From Pseudoflavonifractor phocaeensis (lineage in GTDB: Bacteria; Bacillota; Clostridia; Oscillospirales; Oscillospiraceae), in the NCBI RefSeq assembly GCF_021531815.1, contig NZ_JADYUM010000012.1, positions 1 through 64,000 of the forward strand: a stretch of DNA of 64,000 nt. The letters are read 5' to 3'. This document shows, in pieces, positions 43,582-52,000 of this stretch. The notes beneath the pieces are model-generated. The model saw nothing but the letters and a program-made list of their open reading frames with translations, did no database searches and was not told the origin of the DNA. Each line of letters starts with the position of its first letter. Within the stretch, counting starts at the first letter, position 1. Made by a program: the position numbers and the translations under genes.

Positions 43582-43929
43582 ATGCTGTTTGTAGAGTACC
43601 CCAAATGCAGCACCTGCCAGCGGGCCAAAAAATTCCTGGACGCCCACGGCGCCGCCTATACTGACCGCCACATCAAGGAGGACCGGCCCTCGGCGGAGGA
43701 ACTGCGTATCTGGCAGCAGGCCAGCGGCCTGCCCCTCAAGAAATTTTTCAACACCTCCGGACTGCTGTACAAATCCATGGGCCTGAAGGACAGGCTGCCC
43801 GGTATGAGTGAGGAGGAACAGCTGGAGCTGCTGGCCTCTGACGGGATGCTGGTGAAGCGCCCCATTCTGGTGGGGGACGGTTTTGTGCTGGTGGGCTTCC
43901 GGGAAGGGGAATGGGAAGCCAGACTCTGA
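43582..43929 (+). CDS. ArsC/Spx/YffB-family thioredoxin-fold protein
   Basis: The 115-residue protein has the ArsC-like fold: N-terminal EYPKCSTCQRAKKFLDAHG with a CxxC, DRHIKEDRPSAEEL, the LKKFFNTSGLLYKSMGL helix and the cis-Pro region VKRPILVGDG. Families of this type include Spx regulators, arsenate reductases and YffB. The Arg residue needed for arsenate reduction is not obvious, so an Spx/YffB-like redox role is as likely. Start ATG 43582 with SD GGGAG. Confidence 0.85.
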   Translation: MLFVEYPKCSTCQRAKKFLDAHGAAYTDRHIKEDRPSAEELRIWQQASGLPLKKFFNTSGLLYKSMGLKDRLPGMSEEEQLELLASDGMLVKRPILVGDGFVLVGFREGEWEARL

Positions 43930-44090
43930 GAATTCAGAAAACGATTTGGAAATATATCCCGCCCATGGGGCGGGACAGGCAGGGAAAAGAAGGTATCCCC
44001 CGAATCACGGCCCCGGGCACTCGCAGGGCTGGAAAGTCTGGAAGGGCTCTCCACGGTTGAGGAGGTCCAGGGACGGCCATAATGAAGAAG
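43930..44090 (+). other. Non-coding stretch, possible small RNA or leader
   Basis: No convincing ORF. It contains CCCGCC/GGCGGG and other GC-rich stems and runs into the terminator at 44091. It might be the 3' UTR of the ArsC-like gene or a separate structured RNA. Confidence 0.3.
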
Positions 44091-44117
44091 CGGGCGGCGA
44101 TCGTGCCGCCCGTTTTT
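44091..44117 (+). terminator. Intrinsic terminator upstream of spoIVB
   Basis: CGGGCGGC/GCCGCCCG with a 6-nt loop and five T. It lies inside a longer open frame from ATG 44082, which argues that spoIVB starts downstream at GTG 44148. Confidence 0.8.
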
Positions 44118-44147
44118 CATGATGATGGTGATGAAGGGGGTGGAACA

Positions 44148-45257
44148 GTGGAACAAGAGCCAAGACAAAAAAGCGGTCCCGGCTTCGTCCTGCTGGCGGC
44201 GGCAGTGTGTCTGGTACTGGGCGCCTGCCTGTTCAGGGGCTGGGTCCATCCTGCGGCAGTGCCGGCCTCCGGAGTGCTGGAACTGCCCGGGACCGCCCGG
44301 ACGGCCGCAAAGGCGTCTTCGGTAGGGCGGACGGTGATCCCGGTGGGAAAAGCGGTGGGTATCAAGCTCTTTTCCGACGGGGTACTGGTGGTGGGCCTGT
44401 CCCCGGTGGAGACGGAGGAGGGAGCCCGCTATCCGGGGCGGGACTGCGGACTGAAGGCCGGTGATGTGATCACCCACATCGACGGAGACGAAGTGGATAC
44501 CATTGAGGAGATCCAGAGCTTGGTGGCCAGCCGGGAGGGGCAGCCGCTGACCATCCAGGCCATGCGGGGACAGAAACAGGTCCAGCTGACGGCTGCGGCG
44601 GTGGAGAACAGCCAGGGGATCTATCAGCTGGGGATCTGGCTCCGGGACTCCATGGCGGGGATCGGCACTGTGACCTTCTATGACCCGGCCAGCGGCGTGT
44701 TTGCCGCCCTGGGCCACGGGATCAACGATGTGGATACCGCCATGCTCATGCCGCTGGAATCCGGCAGCATCATGGCGGCCACCGTATCCGACGTGAAAAA
44801 GGGGCAGAGCGGCCAGCCGGGGGAACTGCACGGCCAGTTTGACCTGACCCGGGACCTGGGGACCCTGTACGCCAACACCGGACTGGGGATCTTCGGGCGG
44901 ATGACGGAGGACGCAGTGGAAACGGAGCGCGATCCCATGCCGGTGGCCAGCCGGGACCAGGTGAAGACGGGGGGGGCCACGATCCTGTCCAACATTCGGG
45001 GGGACCGGGTGGAAGAATTTTCCGTCCGGATCACCCATGTGTCGCCCAATGAGGCGGGGAACCGGAACCTGATGATTCAGGTCACCGACCCCAGGCTGCT
45101 GGAGCAGACCGGCGGGATCGTCCAGGGTATGTCTGGCAGCCCCATCCTGCAAAATGGCCGAATCGTGGGAGCGGTGACCCATGTTCTGGTCAATGATCCC
45201 AGCCGTGGATACGGTATCCTGATCGAAAACATGCTGGAGGCCGCGGTAGGCGGCTGA
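44148..45257 (+). CDS. spoIVB: SpoIVB peptidase (S55), sporulation signalling protease
   Basis: The 369-residue protein has one N-terminal membrane segment (GFVLLAAAVCLVLGACLF), a PDZ domain (about residues 95-165, CGLKAGDVITHIDG) and the S55 serine protease domain with the His of ALGHGIND and the Ser of GMSGSPILQNGRIVGAVTHV. SpoIVB is made in the forespore, crosses to the intermembrane space and triggers pro-sigma-K processing. It lies directly upstream of spo0A, the usual order in Firmicutes. GTG 44148 with SD GGGGG is chosen because a terminator lies upstream. Confidence 0.94.
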   Translation: MEQEPRQKSGPGFVLLAAAVCLVLGACLFRGWVHPAAVPASGVLELPGTARTAAKASSVGRTVIPVGKAVGIKLFSDGVLVVGLSPVETEEGARYPGRDCGLKAGDVITHIDGDEVDTIEEIQSLVASREGQPLTIQAMRGQKQVQLTAAAVENSQGIYQLGIWLRDSMAGIGTVTFYDPASGVFAALGHGINDVDTAMLMPLESGSIMAATVSDVKKGQSGQPGELHGQFDLTRDLGTLYANTGLGIFGRMTEDAVETERDPMPVASRDQVKTGGATILSNIRGDRVEEFSVRITHVSPNEAGNRNLMIQVTDPRLLEQTGGIVQGMSGSPILQNGRIVGAVTHVLVNDPSRGYGILIENMLEAAVGG

Positions 45258-45267
45258 CAGGGCGGGA

Positions 45268-45298
45268 GGCCTCCTTTGACCGTGAGTCAAAGGAGGCC
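45268..45298 (+). terminator. Hairpin after spoIVB
   Basis: Perfect 13-bp stem GGCCTCCTTTGAC/GTCAAAGGAGGCC with a 5-nt loop. There is no T-run, so termination is not certain. Confidence 0.55.
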
Positions 45299-45385
45299 GC
45301 GCCTTGCCGGGGACTGTGTCCCTTTATGGAAAAGGATGGCGAGGAAAGACGAAAACCCGAAGAAAAGGCGAAAAAATGCAAAATT

Positions 45386-45392
45386 TTCGACA
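45386..45392 (-). promoter_or_regulatory. 0A-box (Spo0A site) upstream of spo0A
   Basis: TTCGACA on the plus strand equals TGTCGAA on the minus strand, matching the TGNCGAA Spo0A box. It lies about 50 bp upstream of the spo0A promoter, which suggests autoregulation. Confidence 0.5.
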
Positions 45393-45443
45393 AAAATATC
45401 AAAAAATCTGGCCAAAAAGTTGCTAAAACGCGTCAAAAATGTC

Positions 45444-45472
45444 TTGCGTATGCTGTCTGATTATGGTACATT
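45444..45472 (+). promoter_or_regulatory. Promoter of spo0A
   Basis: TTGCGT, 17-bp spacer, TACATT. The upstream 45340-45440 is very AT-rich compared with the surroundings. Confidence 0.6.
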
Positions 45473-45543
45473 ATAGGCAGCTAGTTGAAACGCGCGGGCC
45501 CAGTGCGAAGCGAGATGTTCAGTATGTTTCAGGAGGAATCATT

Positions 45544-46305
45544 ATGGAGATTGTAAAGCGTGTTTTGCTTGCGGATACCGGAGAGGATTTCCGAAGAAAT
45601 CTTGCTGCGGGTTTTGCCAAAGAACCGGATATGCAGGTGATCGGTCAGACGGGCGACGGAGCCGAGCTGCTCCGCATGGCCCGGGAACTGGAGCCGGATG
45701 CTGTGGTCATGGAGCTGGTGCTTACCGGCATGGACGGTATGGAAGTGCTGGAGGGGCTGGCCAAGCTGGACCGCAGGCCCAAGATCATTATTCTGTCCAG
45801 CTATGTCCGGGGAAATGTGGCGGACATGGCGGCGGCCCGAGGGGCGGACTACTACCTGACCAAACCCTGTAATGCGGAGATGGTGTTGGAGCGGGTCCGT
45901 CAGCTTACATCGGCAAACGGCCTGGACCCTGAGGAAGAGAAAAGAGTAAATCTGGAGACCCAGGTGACCGCCATCATTCACGAGGTGGGGGTCCCCGCCC
46001 ATATCAAGGGGTACCAGTACCTGCGGGAGGCCATTCTCATCGCGGTGCAGGACATGGACGTCATCAATGCCGTGACCAAAGTGCTCTATCCCGAGGTGGC
46101 CAAGCGGTTTGGAACCACCGCCAGCCGGGTGGAGCGGGCGATCCGCCACGCCATCGAGGTGGCCTGGGACCGGGGCGATCTGGAAACTCTGCAGAAGTAC
46201 TTCGGGTACACGGTGTCCAATACCAAAGGCAAGCCCACCAACAGCGAGTTCATTGCCATGATCGCCGACCGGCTCCAACTCCAGCGGAAAAAGGTCGGTC
46301 TGTGA
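45544..46305 (+). CDS. spo0A: Sporulation master regulator Spo0A with altered receiver
   Basis: The 253-residue protein has a receiver domain (1-120) and the Spo0A-specific DNA-binding domain (about 140-253), which is near-perfectly conserved ([52 protein letters not shown]). The receiver is unusual: the phospho-acceptor position is Glu57 (VVMELVL, normally LVLDIIM), the acidic pair is Asp11-Thr12, and the conserved Pro after the acceptor is lost; Ser85 and Lys107 remain. It may be constitutively active or controlled without phosphate. ATG 45544 follows AGGAGG by 7 nt. Confidence 0.95.
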   Translation: MEIVKRVLLADTGEDFRRNLAAGFAKEPDMQVIGQTGDGAELLRMARELEPDAVVMELVLTGMDGMEVLEGLAKLDRRPKIIILSSYVRGNVADMAAARGADYYLTKPCNAEMVLERVRQLTSANGLDPEEEKRVNLETQVTAIIHEVGVPAHIKGYQYLREAILIAVQDMDVINAVTKVLYPEVAKRFGTTASRVERAIRHAIEVAWDRGDLETLQKYFGYTVSNTKGKPTNSEFIAMIADRLQLQRKKVGL

Positions 46306-46377
46306 GGCCCATCCCGGCGGCGCGGGCTGGAACAAGGCGGCGGAAAGCGCCGGCATGGGCCTGTTCCGGGGAAGTGC

Positions 46378-46406
46378 TTGAGTTTTCCCGCGATCCGTGC
46401 TAGAAT
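46378..46406 (+). promoter_or_regulatory. Sigma-A promoter of the TSCPD gene
   Basis: TTGAGT, 17-bp spacer, TAGAAT, 23 bp upstream of the start. Confidence 0.72.
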
Positions 46407-46428
46407 GCCGGAGAAAGGTGGGAGATCC

Positions 46429-46671
46429 ATGACAATTCAGTATACACCCAGAGGAGTCTGCTCCAGACGGTTCACCATTGACGTGGAGGACGGAGTGATC
46501 CGGAAAATCGAAGTGGTGGGCGGATGCAGCGGCAACCTGCAGGGCATTTCCTCCCTGCTGAAAGGGATGAAGGTGGAGGAGGCGATCAGCCGCATGGAAG
46601 GGATCCGCTGCGGAATGAAGCCGACCTCCTGCCCAGACCAGATTGCCCAGGCGCTGAAGGCCTGCCTGTGA
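46429..46671 (+). CDS. TSCPD-domain protein
   Basis: The 80-residue protein is a stand-alone TSCPD domain, found also at the C-terminus of some ribonucleotide reductases. It shows GVCSRRFTIDVEDGVI, VGGCSGNLQGISSLLKGM and the eponymous motif in CGMKPTSCPDQIAQAL. Function unknown; metal or nucleic-acid binding through its Cys residues is a guess. ATG 46429 follows GGTGGGAG. Confidence 0.88.
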   Translation: MTIQYTPRGVCSRRFTIDVEDGVIRKIEVVGGCSGNLQGISSLLKGMKVEEAISRMEGIRCGMKPTSCPDQIAQALKACL

Positions 46672-46696
46672 AGGTAGAAATGGGAATAACAGGAAA

Positions 46697-46740
46697 AGCG
46701 GACGGAATAGGCCACTGAGTCTGCTCCGTCTGCTTTTTTT
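46697..46740 (+). terminator. Intrinsic terminator after the TSCPD gene
   Basis: AGCGGACGGA/TCCGTCTGCT (one G-U) with an 18-nt loop and seven T. The rest of 46741-46974 is AT-rich, with a TGACGAA (46868) resembling an 0A-box and no convincing gene. Confidence 0.75.
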
Positions 46741-46974
46741 GCCTGAGGAAAGAGCAGGCGGAGAACCGTTCCATTTCAGACATGGAAGGCAGAAAAAGGA
46801 GGGTGGTCCAAAAATGGAGGATGGACAGGCAAAAATTGCAGCGGATAGGCGTGTCAAGGCAAAAAATGACGAAAATCCTGCAAAAGAGTCCGGGAAAAGT
46901 GGAGAATATATTCATATTTTTCAAAAGAGACGAAAGAAAATATGCAAAACAGGAAAGCGACTTTGAAAAATATA

Positions 46975-47003
46975 TTGCTTTTTTATCCCAGGTACAGTAT
47001 AAT
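46975..47003 (+). promoter_or_regulatory. Sigma-A promoter of the TAXI transporter
   Basis: TTGCTT, 17-bp spacer, TATAAT. Confidence 0.75.
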
Positions 47004-47071
47004 AACTGTGGTTCCGCAAGAGAAATCATTGTGACGAAGCAAATCGAATCATGAATTGGAGGAATTGAAAC

Positions 47072-48127
47072 ATGAAGAAGAAACTTGCTCTCGCCCTGGC
47101 TGCCGCTATGATGCTGAGCCTGGCTCTGACCGGCTGCGGCGGCAACGACAAGCCCGCCAGCACTGGCTCCGCCGACAAGCCCGCCGTCAGCGCTTCTGCC
47201 AGCGCTGCCACCAGCGAGCCCGCCGGCCTTGGCCCCAAGGATGGCGGCAGCAACCTGACCTTCACCACCGGCGGTGAGACCGGTACTTACTACGGCTTCG
47301 GCAACGTCATCGCCAACAAGGTGGGCGACCTGACCAGCACCTCTGTCAAGGCTATCACCTCCGGCGGCTCCGCTGCCAACATCCAGGCCCTGGAGGACGG
47401 CGACGCCCAGCTGGGCTTCGTGCAGTCCGACGTTATGGTCTACGCCTACAACGGCGAGCGCACCTTTGCTGAGACCGGCGCTTCCACCGGCTTCTCCACT
47501 GTGGCCAACCTGTACATGGAGCAGGTCCAGATCGTGACCGTCGACCCCAGCATCAAGACCGTTGCTGACCTGGCCGGCAAGAAGGTCTCCGTCGGCGCCG
47601 CCGGCTCCGGCGTGTACTTCAACGCCGTTGACGTTCTGGGCATCTATGGCCTGGACATCGAGAAGGACATCGTCCCCACCTACCAGTCCTTCGGCGATTC
47701 CGCCGAGGCTCTGAAGGACGGCCAGATCGACGCCGCCTTCATCGTGGCCGGCGCTCCCACCACCGCTGTCACCGACCTGGCCTCTGGCCGTGAGATCTCT
47801 CTGGTCAGCCTGGACGAGGAGCACATCGCCAAGCTGATCGAGGCCTCCCCCTACTACAGCAAGGCCACCATCGCCAAGGACACCTATGGCACCGCTGAGG
47901 ATGCCACCACCGTGGCCGTGGGCGCTGTTGTCATCGCCCGCGACGACGTGTCCGACGTGGACGTGTACAACTTCCTGTACGGCGTGTTCGAGGACATCCC
48001 CAACCTGTCTCACGGCAAGGCCGCTGAGCTGGACCTGGACTTCGCCGCTTCTGTCACCTCCATCGGCTATCACCCCGGCGCTGTCGCCTACTTCGCTGAC
48101 AAGGGCATCGAGGTCCCCGCGAAGTAA
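47072..48127 (+). CDS. TAXI-family TRAP transporter solute-binding lipoprotein
   Basis: The 351-residue protein has a lipoprotein signal (LALTGCGG, lipidated Cys about residue 21), a Ser/Ala-rich linker, and a TAXI-type binding domain (FTTGGETGTYYGFGNVIANKV; VDPSIKTVADLAGKKVSVGAAGSG). It would catch a carboxylate substrate such as glutamate or a dicarboxylate outside the membrane and deliver it to the permease downstream. Codon use is strikingly optimised, in line with high expression. The substrate is not evident. Confidence 0.92.
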   Translation: MKKKLALALAAAMMLSLALTGCGGNDKPASTGSADKPAVSASASAATSEPAGLGPKDGGSNLTFTTGGETGTYYGFGNVIANKVGDLTSTSVKAITSGGSAANIQALEDGDAQLGFVQSDVMVYAYNGERTFAETGASTGFSTVANLYMEQVQIVTVDPSIKTVADLAGKKVSVGAAGSGVYFNAVDVLGIYGLDIEKDIVPTYQSFGDSAEALKDGQIDAAFIVAGAPTTAVTDLASGREISLVSLDEEHIAKLIEASPYYSKATIAKDTYGTAEDATTVAVGAVVIARDDVSDVDVYNFLYGVFEDIPNLSHGKAAELDLDFAASVTSIGYHPGAVAYFADKGIEVPAK

Positions 48128-48162
48128 TTTGACACTGGCTTAAATACGGACCAATCATGGAA

Positions 48163-48193
48163 CGGCTGCGGCGGGCCCAGCCCGCCGCAGCCG
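48163..48193 (+). repeat. Intercistronic hairpin between binding protein and permease
   Basis: Perfect 13-bp stem CGGCTGCGGCGGG/CCCGCCGCAGCCG with a 5-nt loop and no T-run. Such stems often stabilise the mRNA of a highly expressed binding protein relative to its permease. Confidence 0.65.
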
Positions 48194-48300
48194 CCCTGTT
48201 ACCGTCCAAATCACAGAACAGATGCGTCCGCGCCGGGCGGGACGCGGAGGCATGTGTCCTGTGGTAATAAGTGCCAACGCTAGGAGAAAGGAGACAATTT

Positions 48301-50313
48301 ATGGAATCAAAAGACAATGAAAAGCTGTTAGAGCCTCAGGTGGAAGATTCCTCTGTGGGTACTGCGGCTGATGTGGACGAGGTCATGAAAAAATATGACC
48401 GTGAGTCCAACACACGCATCTGGGAGGGTACGCCCAAACTGATCGTGCGCGCCATGGGTATTGCGTTCTCCTGTTACTGTATCTTCTCCACCCTGAAAGG
48501 CTGGCCCACCCTTCCGGAGCAGAAGCTAAATATTTTCCTGGGCCTGATCCTGATCATGGGCTACCTGCATTACCCCATCAAAAAAGGTTCTAGCCGGGTC
48601 AATTACCTGCCCTGGTATGACCTGATCATCATGATCGCCGGAGCCTTCCCCTTCTTCTACTTCGCGTGGAACGCCAATACGGTCATTCAGTTGGCCACCC
48701 GTGTGACCCGCGACCCCAAGATGGTGGTCTTTGCCATCGTCGGCGTGCTGGCCCTGATGGAGCTGTGCCGCCGCTGCGTGGGCATCCCCATCCTGTGCGT
48801 GCTGGGCGCCCTGCTCGTCTATACCTTCGCCAACGTCCGGTTCGGCAAGGTGATCTATGACCTGTTCTACACCACCAGCGGCGTGATGGGCACCCCCATC
48901 AACGTCTGCCAGAAGTACATCGTCGTCTTCATTATCTTCGGCGCGTTCCTGGAGCGCACCGGCATCTCCAACTTCTTCATCAACCTGGCGAACTGCGTGG
49001 CCGGCTCCTCCGCCGGCGGTCCCGCCAAGGTGGCCGTCATCTCCTCCGCCCTGTGCGGCATGGTGTCCGGCTCCTCCGTGGGCAACACCGTGACCACCGG
49101 CTCCGTCACCATCCCCATGATGAAGAAGACCGGCTACAAGGGCGAGTTTGCCGGCGCCGTGGAGGCCGCGGCTTCCACCGGCGGCCAGATCATGCCCCCC
49201 ATCATGGGCGCCGCCGCCTTCCTGATGGCCGAGTACATGGGCATCCCCTACGCCCAGGTGGCCCTGAAGGCCATCCTGCCCGCCGTGCTGTACTTCACCG
49301 GCATTTACATCGCCGTCCATCTGGAGGCCAAGAAGCTGGGCCTGAAGGGCATCCCCAGGGAGGAGCTGCCCAAGTTCAGCAAGCTGCTGCCCAAGATCTA
49401 CCTGCTGCTGCCCCTGGTGGTCCTGGTGGTCCTGGTTTCCACCCAGGCCCGCACCATGCAGATGTCCGCCGCCATCGCCATCGTAGTCACCGTGATCGTG
49501 GGCGTGATCAACAATTTTGTCAATAAGGCGGCCGGGATCGATGAGCCCACCGAGCAGTTCACCGTGACCAAGTTCTTTGACGCTCTGGAAGCGGGCGGCA
49601 AGAGCGCCGTCACTGTGGCCGTGGCCTGCGCCATGGCCGGTCTGGTCGCCGGCTGTATCACCACCACCGGCCTGGCCTCCACCCTGATCACCACCATCGT
49701 CAAGGTCTCCGGCGGCAAGGCCATCATCGCCCTGTTCCTGACCATGGTCTGCTGCATCATCCTGGGCATGGGCGTGCCCACCACCGCCAACTTCTGTATC
49801 ATGGCTTCCACCTGCGCCCCCATCCTGATGGATGCCCGCATCGGTATCGTGCCTGTGGCCGCCTACTTCTTCGTCTTCTACTTCGGCATCGTGGCCGACA
49901 TTACCCCGCCCGTGGCCTTGGCCGCCTATGCCGGCTCCGCCATCGCAAAGGCGCCTCCCATGAAGACCGCCCTCAACGCCACCCGGCTGGCCATCGCCGC
50001 CTTCGTGGTGCCCTATATCTTCGCCTTCAGTCCCGTCATGCTCTTTGAGTTTGCCGAGGGTACCTCCACTGTGTTCATGGTGGTCCAGGTCATCCAGATC
50101 TGCATCACTTCCCTGTTGGGCCTGTTCGGCATTGCCGCCGCTCTGAACGGCTTCCTGTTCCGGCCCATCAATCCCCTGTTCCGCATCGTGATGATCGCGG
50201 GCGGCCTGTGCATGATGATCCCCGGCACCCTGACCGATGTGATCGGCCTGGTGGTCGTGGGCGGCGTGTACTTCCTGCAGCGCGCGGGGGCCAAGAAGGC
50301 CGCCAACGCCTGA
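48301..50313 (+). CDS. TRAP transporter fused permease (4TM/12TM)
   Basis: The 670-residue membrane protein fuses the small and large TRAP permease subunits, as is typical for TAXI systems. It has about 16 or more hydrophobic segments and DctM-like repeats (GMVSGSSVGNTVTTGSVTIPMMKKTGY; GGQIMPPIMGAAAFLMAEY; GLVAGCITTTGL; GMGVPTTANFCIMAS). It works with the binding lipoprotein upstream as a Na+- or H+-driven importer. ATG 48301 follows AAAGGAG. Confidence 0.93.
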   Translation: MESKDNEKLLEPQVEDSSVGTAADVDEVMKKYDRESNTRIWEGTPKLIVRAMGIAFSCYCIFSTLKGWPTLPEQKLNIFLGLILIMGYLHYPIKKGSSRVNYLPWYDLIIMIAGAFPFFYFAWNANTVIQLATRVTRDPKMVVFAIVGVLALMELCRRCVGIPILCVLGALLVYTFANVRFGKVIYDLFYTTSGVMGTPINVCQKYIVVFIIFGAFLERTGISNFFINLANCVAGSSAGGPAKVAVISSALCGMVSGSSVGNTVTTGSVTIPMMKKTGYKGEFAGAVEAAASTGGQIMPPIMGAAAFLMAEYMGIPYAQVALKAILPAVLYFTGIYIAVHLEAKKLGLKGIPREELPKFSKLLPKIYLLLPLVVLVVLVSTQARTMQMSAAIAIVVTVIVGVINNFVNKAAGIDEPTEQFTVTKFFDALEAGGKSAVTVAVACAMAGLVAGCITTTGLASTLITTIVKVSGGKAIIALFLTMVCCIILGMGVPTTANFCIMASTCAPILMDARIGIVPVAAYFFVFYFGIVADITPPVALAAYAGSAIAKAPPMKTALNATRLAIAAFVVPYIFAFSPVMLFEFAEGTSTVFMVVQVIQICITSLLGLFGIAAALNGFLFRPINPLFRIVMIAGGLCMMIPGTLTDVIGLVVVGGVYFLQRAGAKKAANA

Positions 50314-50360
50314 CCCCGTTAGAGAGCGAAATGTACCAAAGCGATCCAGAAATAGCGTAA

Positions 50361-50395
50361 GGAGGCGTCCGGCCAGGCCGGACGCCTCCTTTTTG
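50361..50395 (+). terminator. Intrinsic terminator after the TRAP permease
   Basis: 14-bp arms GGAGGCGTCCGGCC/GGCCGGACGCCTCC, then five T. Confidence 0.88.
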
Positions 50396-50464
50396 ATGGG
50401 ACGATGGGGAAGGGAAACAAAACATTGCGCGCCCTTCCGGGCACAGCGGGAGGACGGGACAAAC

Positions 50465-50500
50465 AAAAGCTCTGGCTTGCGGCGGCAAGCCAGAGCTTTT
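50465..50500. terminator. Bidirectional terminator before the dacF-like gene end
   Basis: A perfect 16-bp stem AAAAGCTCTGGCTTGC/GCAAGCCAGAGCTTTT with a GGCG loop, A-rich and T-rich sides on both strands; it should serve the minus-strand carboxypeptidase gene. Confidence 0.82.
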
Positions 50501-50517
50501 ATGACCGGATGCGTGAT

Positions 50518-51882
50518 TCATCTCCTGCGGGTGCCCCGGTAATTACCCCGGGTCCGGGAACCCACGCCGGAATGGTAACGCCGGCGCTTGCGAAATACGG
50601 TCAGCCGCAGCGTGATCAAAACAATGACGGCAAGCACCAGGATCAGCGCCAGCTTAACCCAGGACTGTTGGAAAAAGGCGATAAACTGGGCCTTTTTGTA
50701 CAGCAGATCGGAGCGCTCCACCGAGGTGACCGCCACCAGATCCAGGGTGCCGTAGACCTCGTCCTCGTAGGACAGCTTCATGGTGCCCAGTACCTGTCCC
50801 TCCTGGACAGGGGCCTCTACTTCATGGGAAAACAGTGTGATTTCAGTCTGGATCTGCTCCAAATCCAGGTCCTTGGGGAGCGTCCGGGTGATGGAGCCCT
50901 GGGGCTTTACCATCACCTCGTCTGCCTGCCGGGAGAGGGTGACGGCCACTTTGGCCACCGGCTCGCTGCCCTTGGTGATGGTCACCCGCTCGAAATTGGC
51001 GAAGCCCCATTTCAGCAGCTTGGTGCTCTCGGTGAACTGGCCCTGACGGAGCTTTTCATAGCCGGGATCTTCAATGGGTCCGGAGCCCAGCACCACGGAG
51101 ACCAGCAGGGTGTCGCCGTCCTCCGCCGCCGCCACCAGACAGCGGCCCGCCTCGTCGGTGGTACCCGTTTTGCCGCCGATGCACTTGTCGTAGACATATC
51201 CGGCGTAGTGCAGGTTGGAGATCAGGCCGTTGGTGTTGTAGTAGAGGCGCTCGCCGGAGAGGTTGGTGGCGGGGACAGTGTGGCTGGCGGTCCCAATAAT
51301 GGTGCGGAACAGGTCGTATTCCAGCGCCGCGGTCATAAACAGGGAGATGTCGTAGGCGGTGGTATAGTGGTCGTCGTTGTGGAGGCCGTGGGGATTGGCG
51401 AAATGGGTGCCCTGACAGCCCAGCTCCCCGGCCTTCCGGTTCATGTGGGCCACGAATTCCTCAATGCTGCCGTCCACCGCTTCGGCCAGCGTCTTGGCCG
51501 CGTCGTTGGCGGAGGGGAGGAGAAGGCAGTAGAGCAGTTCCAGAACCGTCAATTGTTCCCCTGTCTTCAGGTTGGCGGTGGACTCGTCGGCGAAGGACTT
51601 CCGGGCGGCCAGCTCGCTGACGGTGACCACGGTGTCCTCCGTCAGCTGTCCCGACTCCAGGGCTTCCATGACCAAAAGCGCGGTCATCACCTTGGTGATG
51701 CTGGCGGGATAGGCCTTGTCGTAGGCGTTCATGTCGTAGAGGACCTCGCCGTAGTTGGCGTCCACCAGCACCGCGTTGCGGCACTGGAGCGTTGGCTCCT
51801 CCAGGGCGAAGGCGGAGGGGGACAGCAGGGAAAGGACCAGGGGAACGAGCAGCAGAAAGGAGAGAACACGATATTTTTTCAT
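50518..51882 (-). CDS. D-alanyl-D-alanine carboxypeptidase, DacF/PBP5 type
   Basis: The 454-residue protein has a signal peptide (YRVLSFLLLVPLVLSLLSPSAFA), a peptidase S11 domain with SxxK (PASITKVMT), SxN (LPSANDAA) and KTG (GGKTGTTDEAG) motifs, a C-terminal PBP5-like domain, a membrane segment near 415-435 and a basic tail. It trims the terminal D-Ala of the peptidoglycan stem. DacF is a forespore enzyme in Bacillus, but a sigma-A promoter is seen here. Start ATG 51882; the frame open to 51954 lacks an SD. Confidence 0.94.
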   Translation of the reverse strand: MKKYRVLSFLLLVPLVLSLLSPSAFALEEPTLQCRNAVLVDANYGEVLYDMNAYDKAYPASITKVMTALLVMEALESGQLTEDTVVTVSELAARKSFADESTANLKTGEQLTVLELLYCLLLPSANDAAKTLAEAVDGSIEEFVAHMNRKAGELGCQGTHFANPHGLHNDDHYTTAYDISLFMTAALEYDLFRTIIGTASHTVPATNLSGERLYYNTNGLISNLHYAGYVYDKCIGGKTGTTDEAGRCLVAAAEDGDTLLVSVVLGSGPIEDPGYEKLRQGQFTESTKLLKWGFANFERVTITKGSEPVAKVAVTLSRQADEVMVKPQGSITRTLPKDLDLEQIQTEITLFSHEVEAPVQEGQVLGTMKLSYEDEVYGTLDLVAVTSVERSDLLYKKAQFIAFFQQSWVKLALILVLAVIVLITLRLTVFRKRRRYHSGVGSRTRGNYRGTRRR

Positions 51883-51954
51883 AGGAAAATCTCCGTATGT
51901 ATGGTATACTGTTACTATACGCGGCACAGCGCCGCGGAAAGGTGTGTAAGACAC

Positions 51955-51983
51955 ATTATATCAAAGGGCGGTGTGGTCCGCAA
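51955..51983 (-). promoter_or_regulatory. Sigma-A promoter of the carboxypeptidase gene
   Basis: On the minus strand TTGCGG (51983-51978), 17-bp spacer, TATAAT (51960-51955). Confidence 0.75.
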
Positions 51984-52000
51984 GAGCTGGGGGGAGAAAG

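Noticed and set aside
44082-44147. Longer SpoIVB start at ATG 44082
   Set aside because: An intrinsic terminator lies within these codons and the SD is 15 nt away; GTG 44148 fits both the SD and the expected short cytosolic tail.
45276-45476. 66-codon basic ORF upstream of spo0A
   Set aside because: It covers the spo0A promoter and 0A-box region, has no SD and ends in the promoter.
46814-46966. 50-codon Lys/Arg-rich ORF upstream of the TAXI transporter, with GGAGG 11 nt away
   Set aside because: Biased composition of an AT-rich intergenic region, poor SD spacing and no promoter of its own; not supported as a gene.
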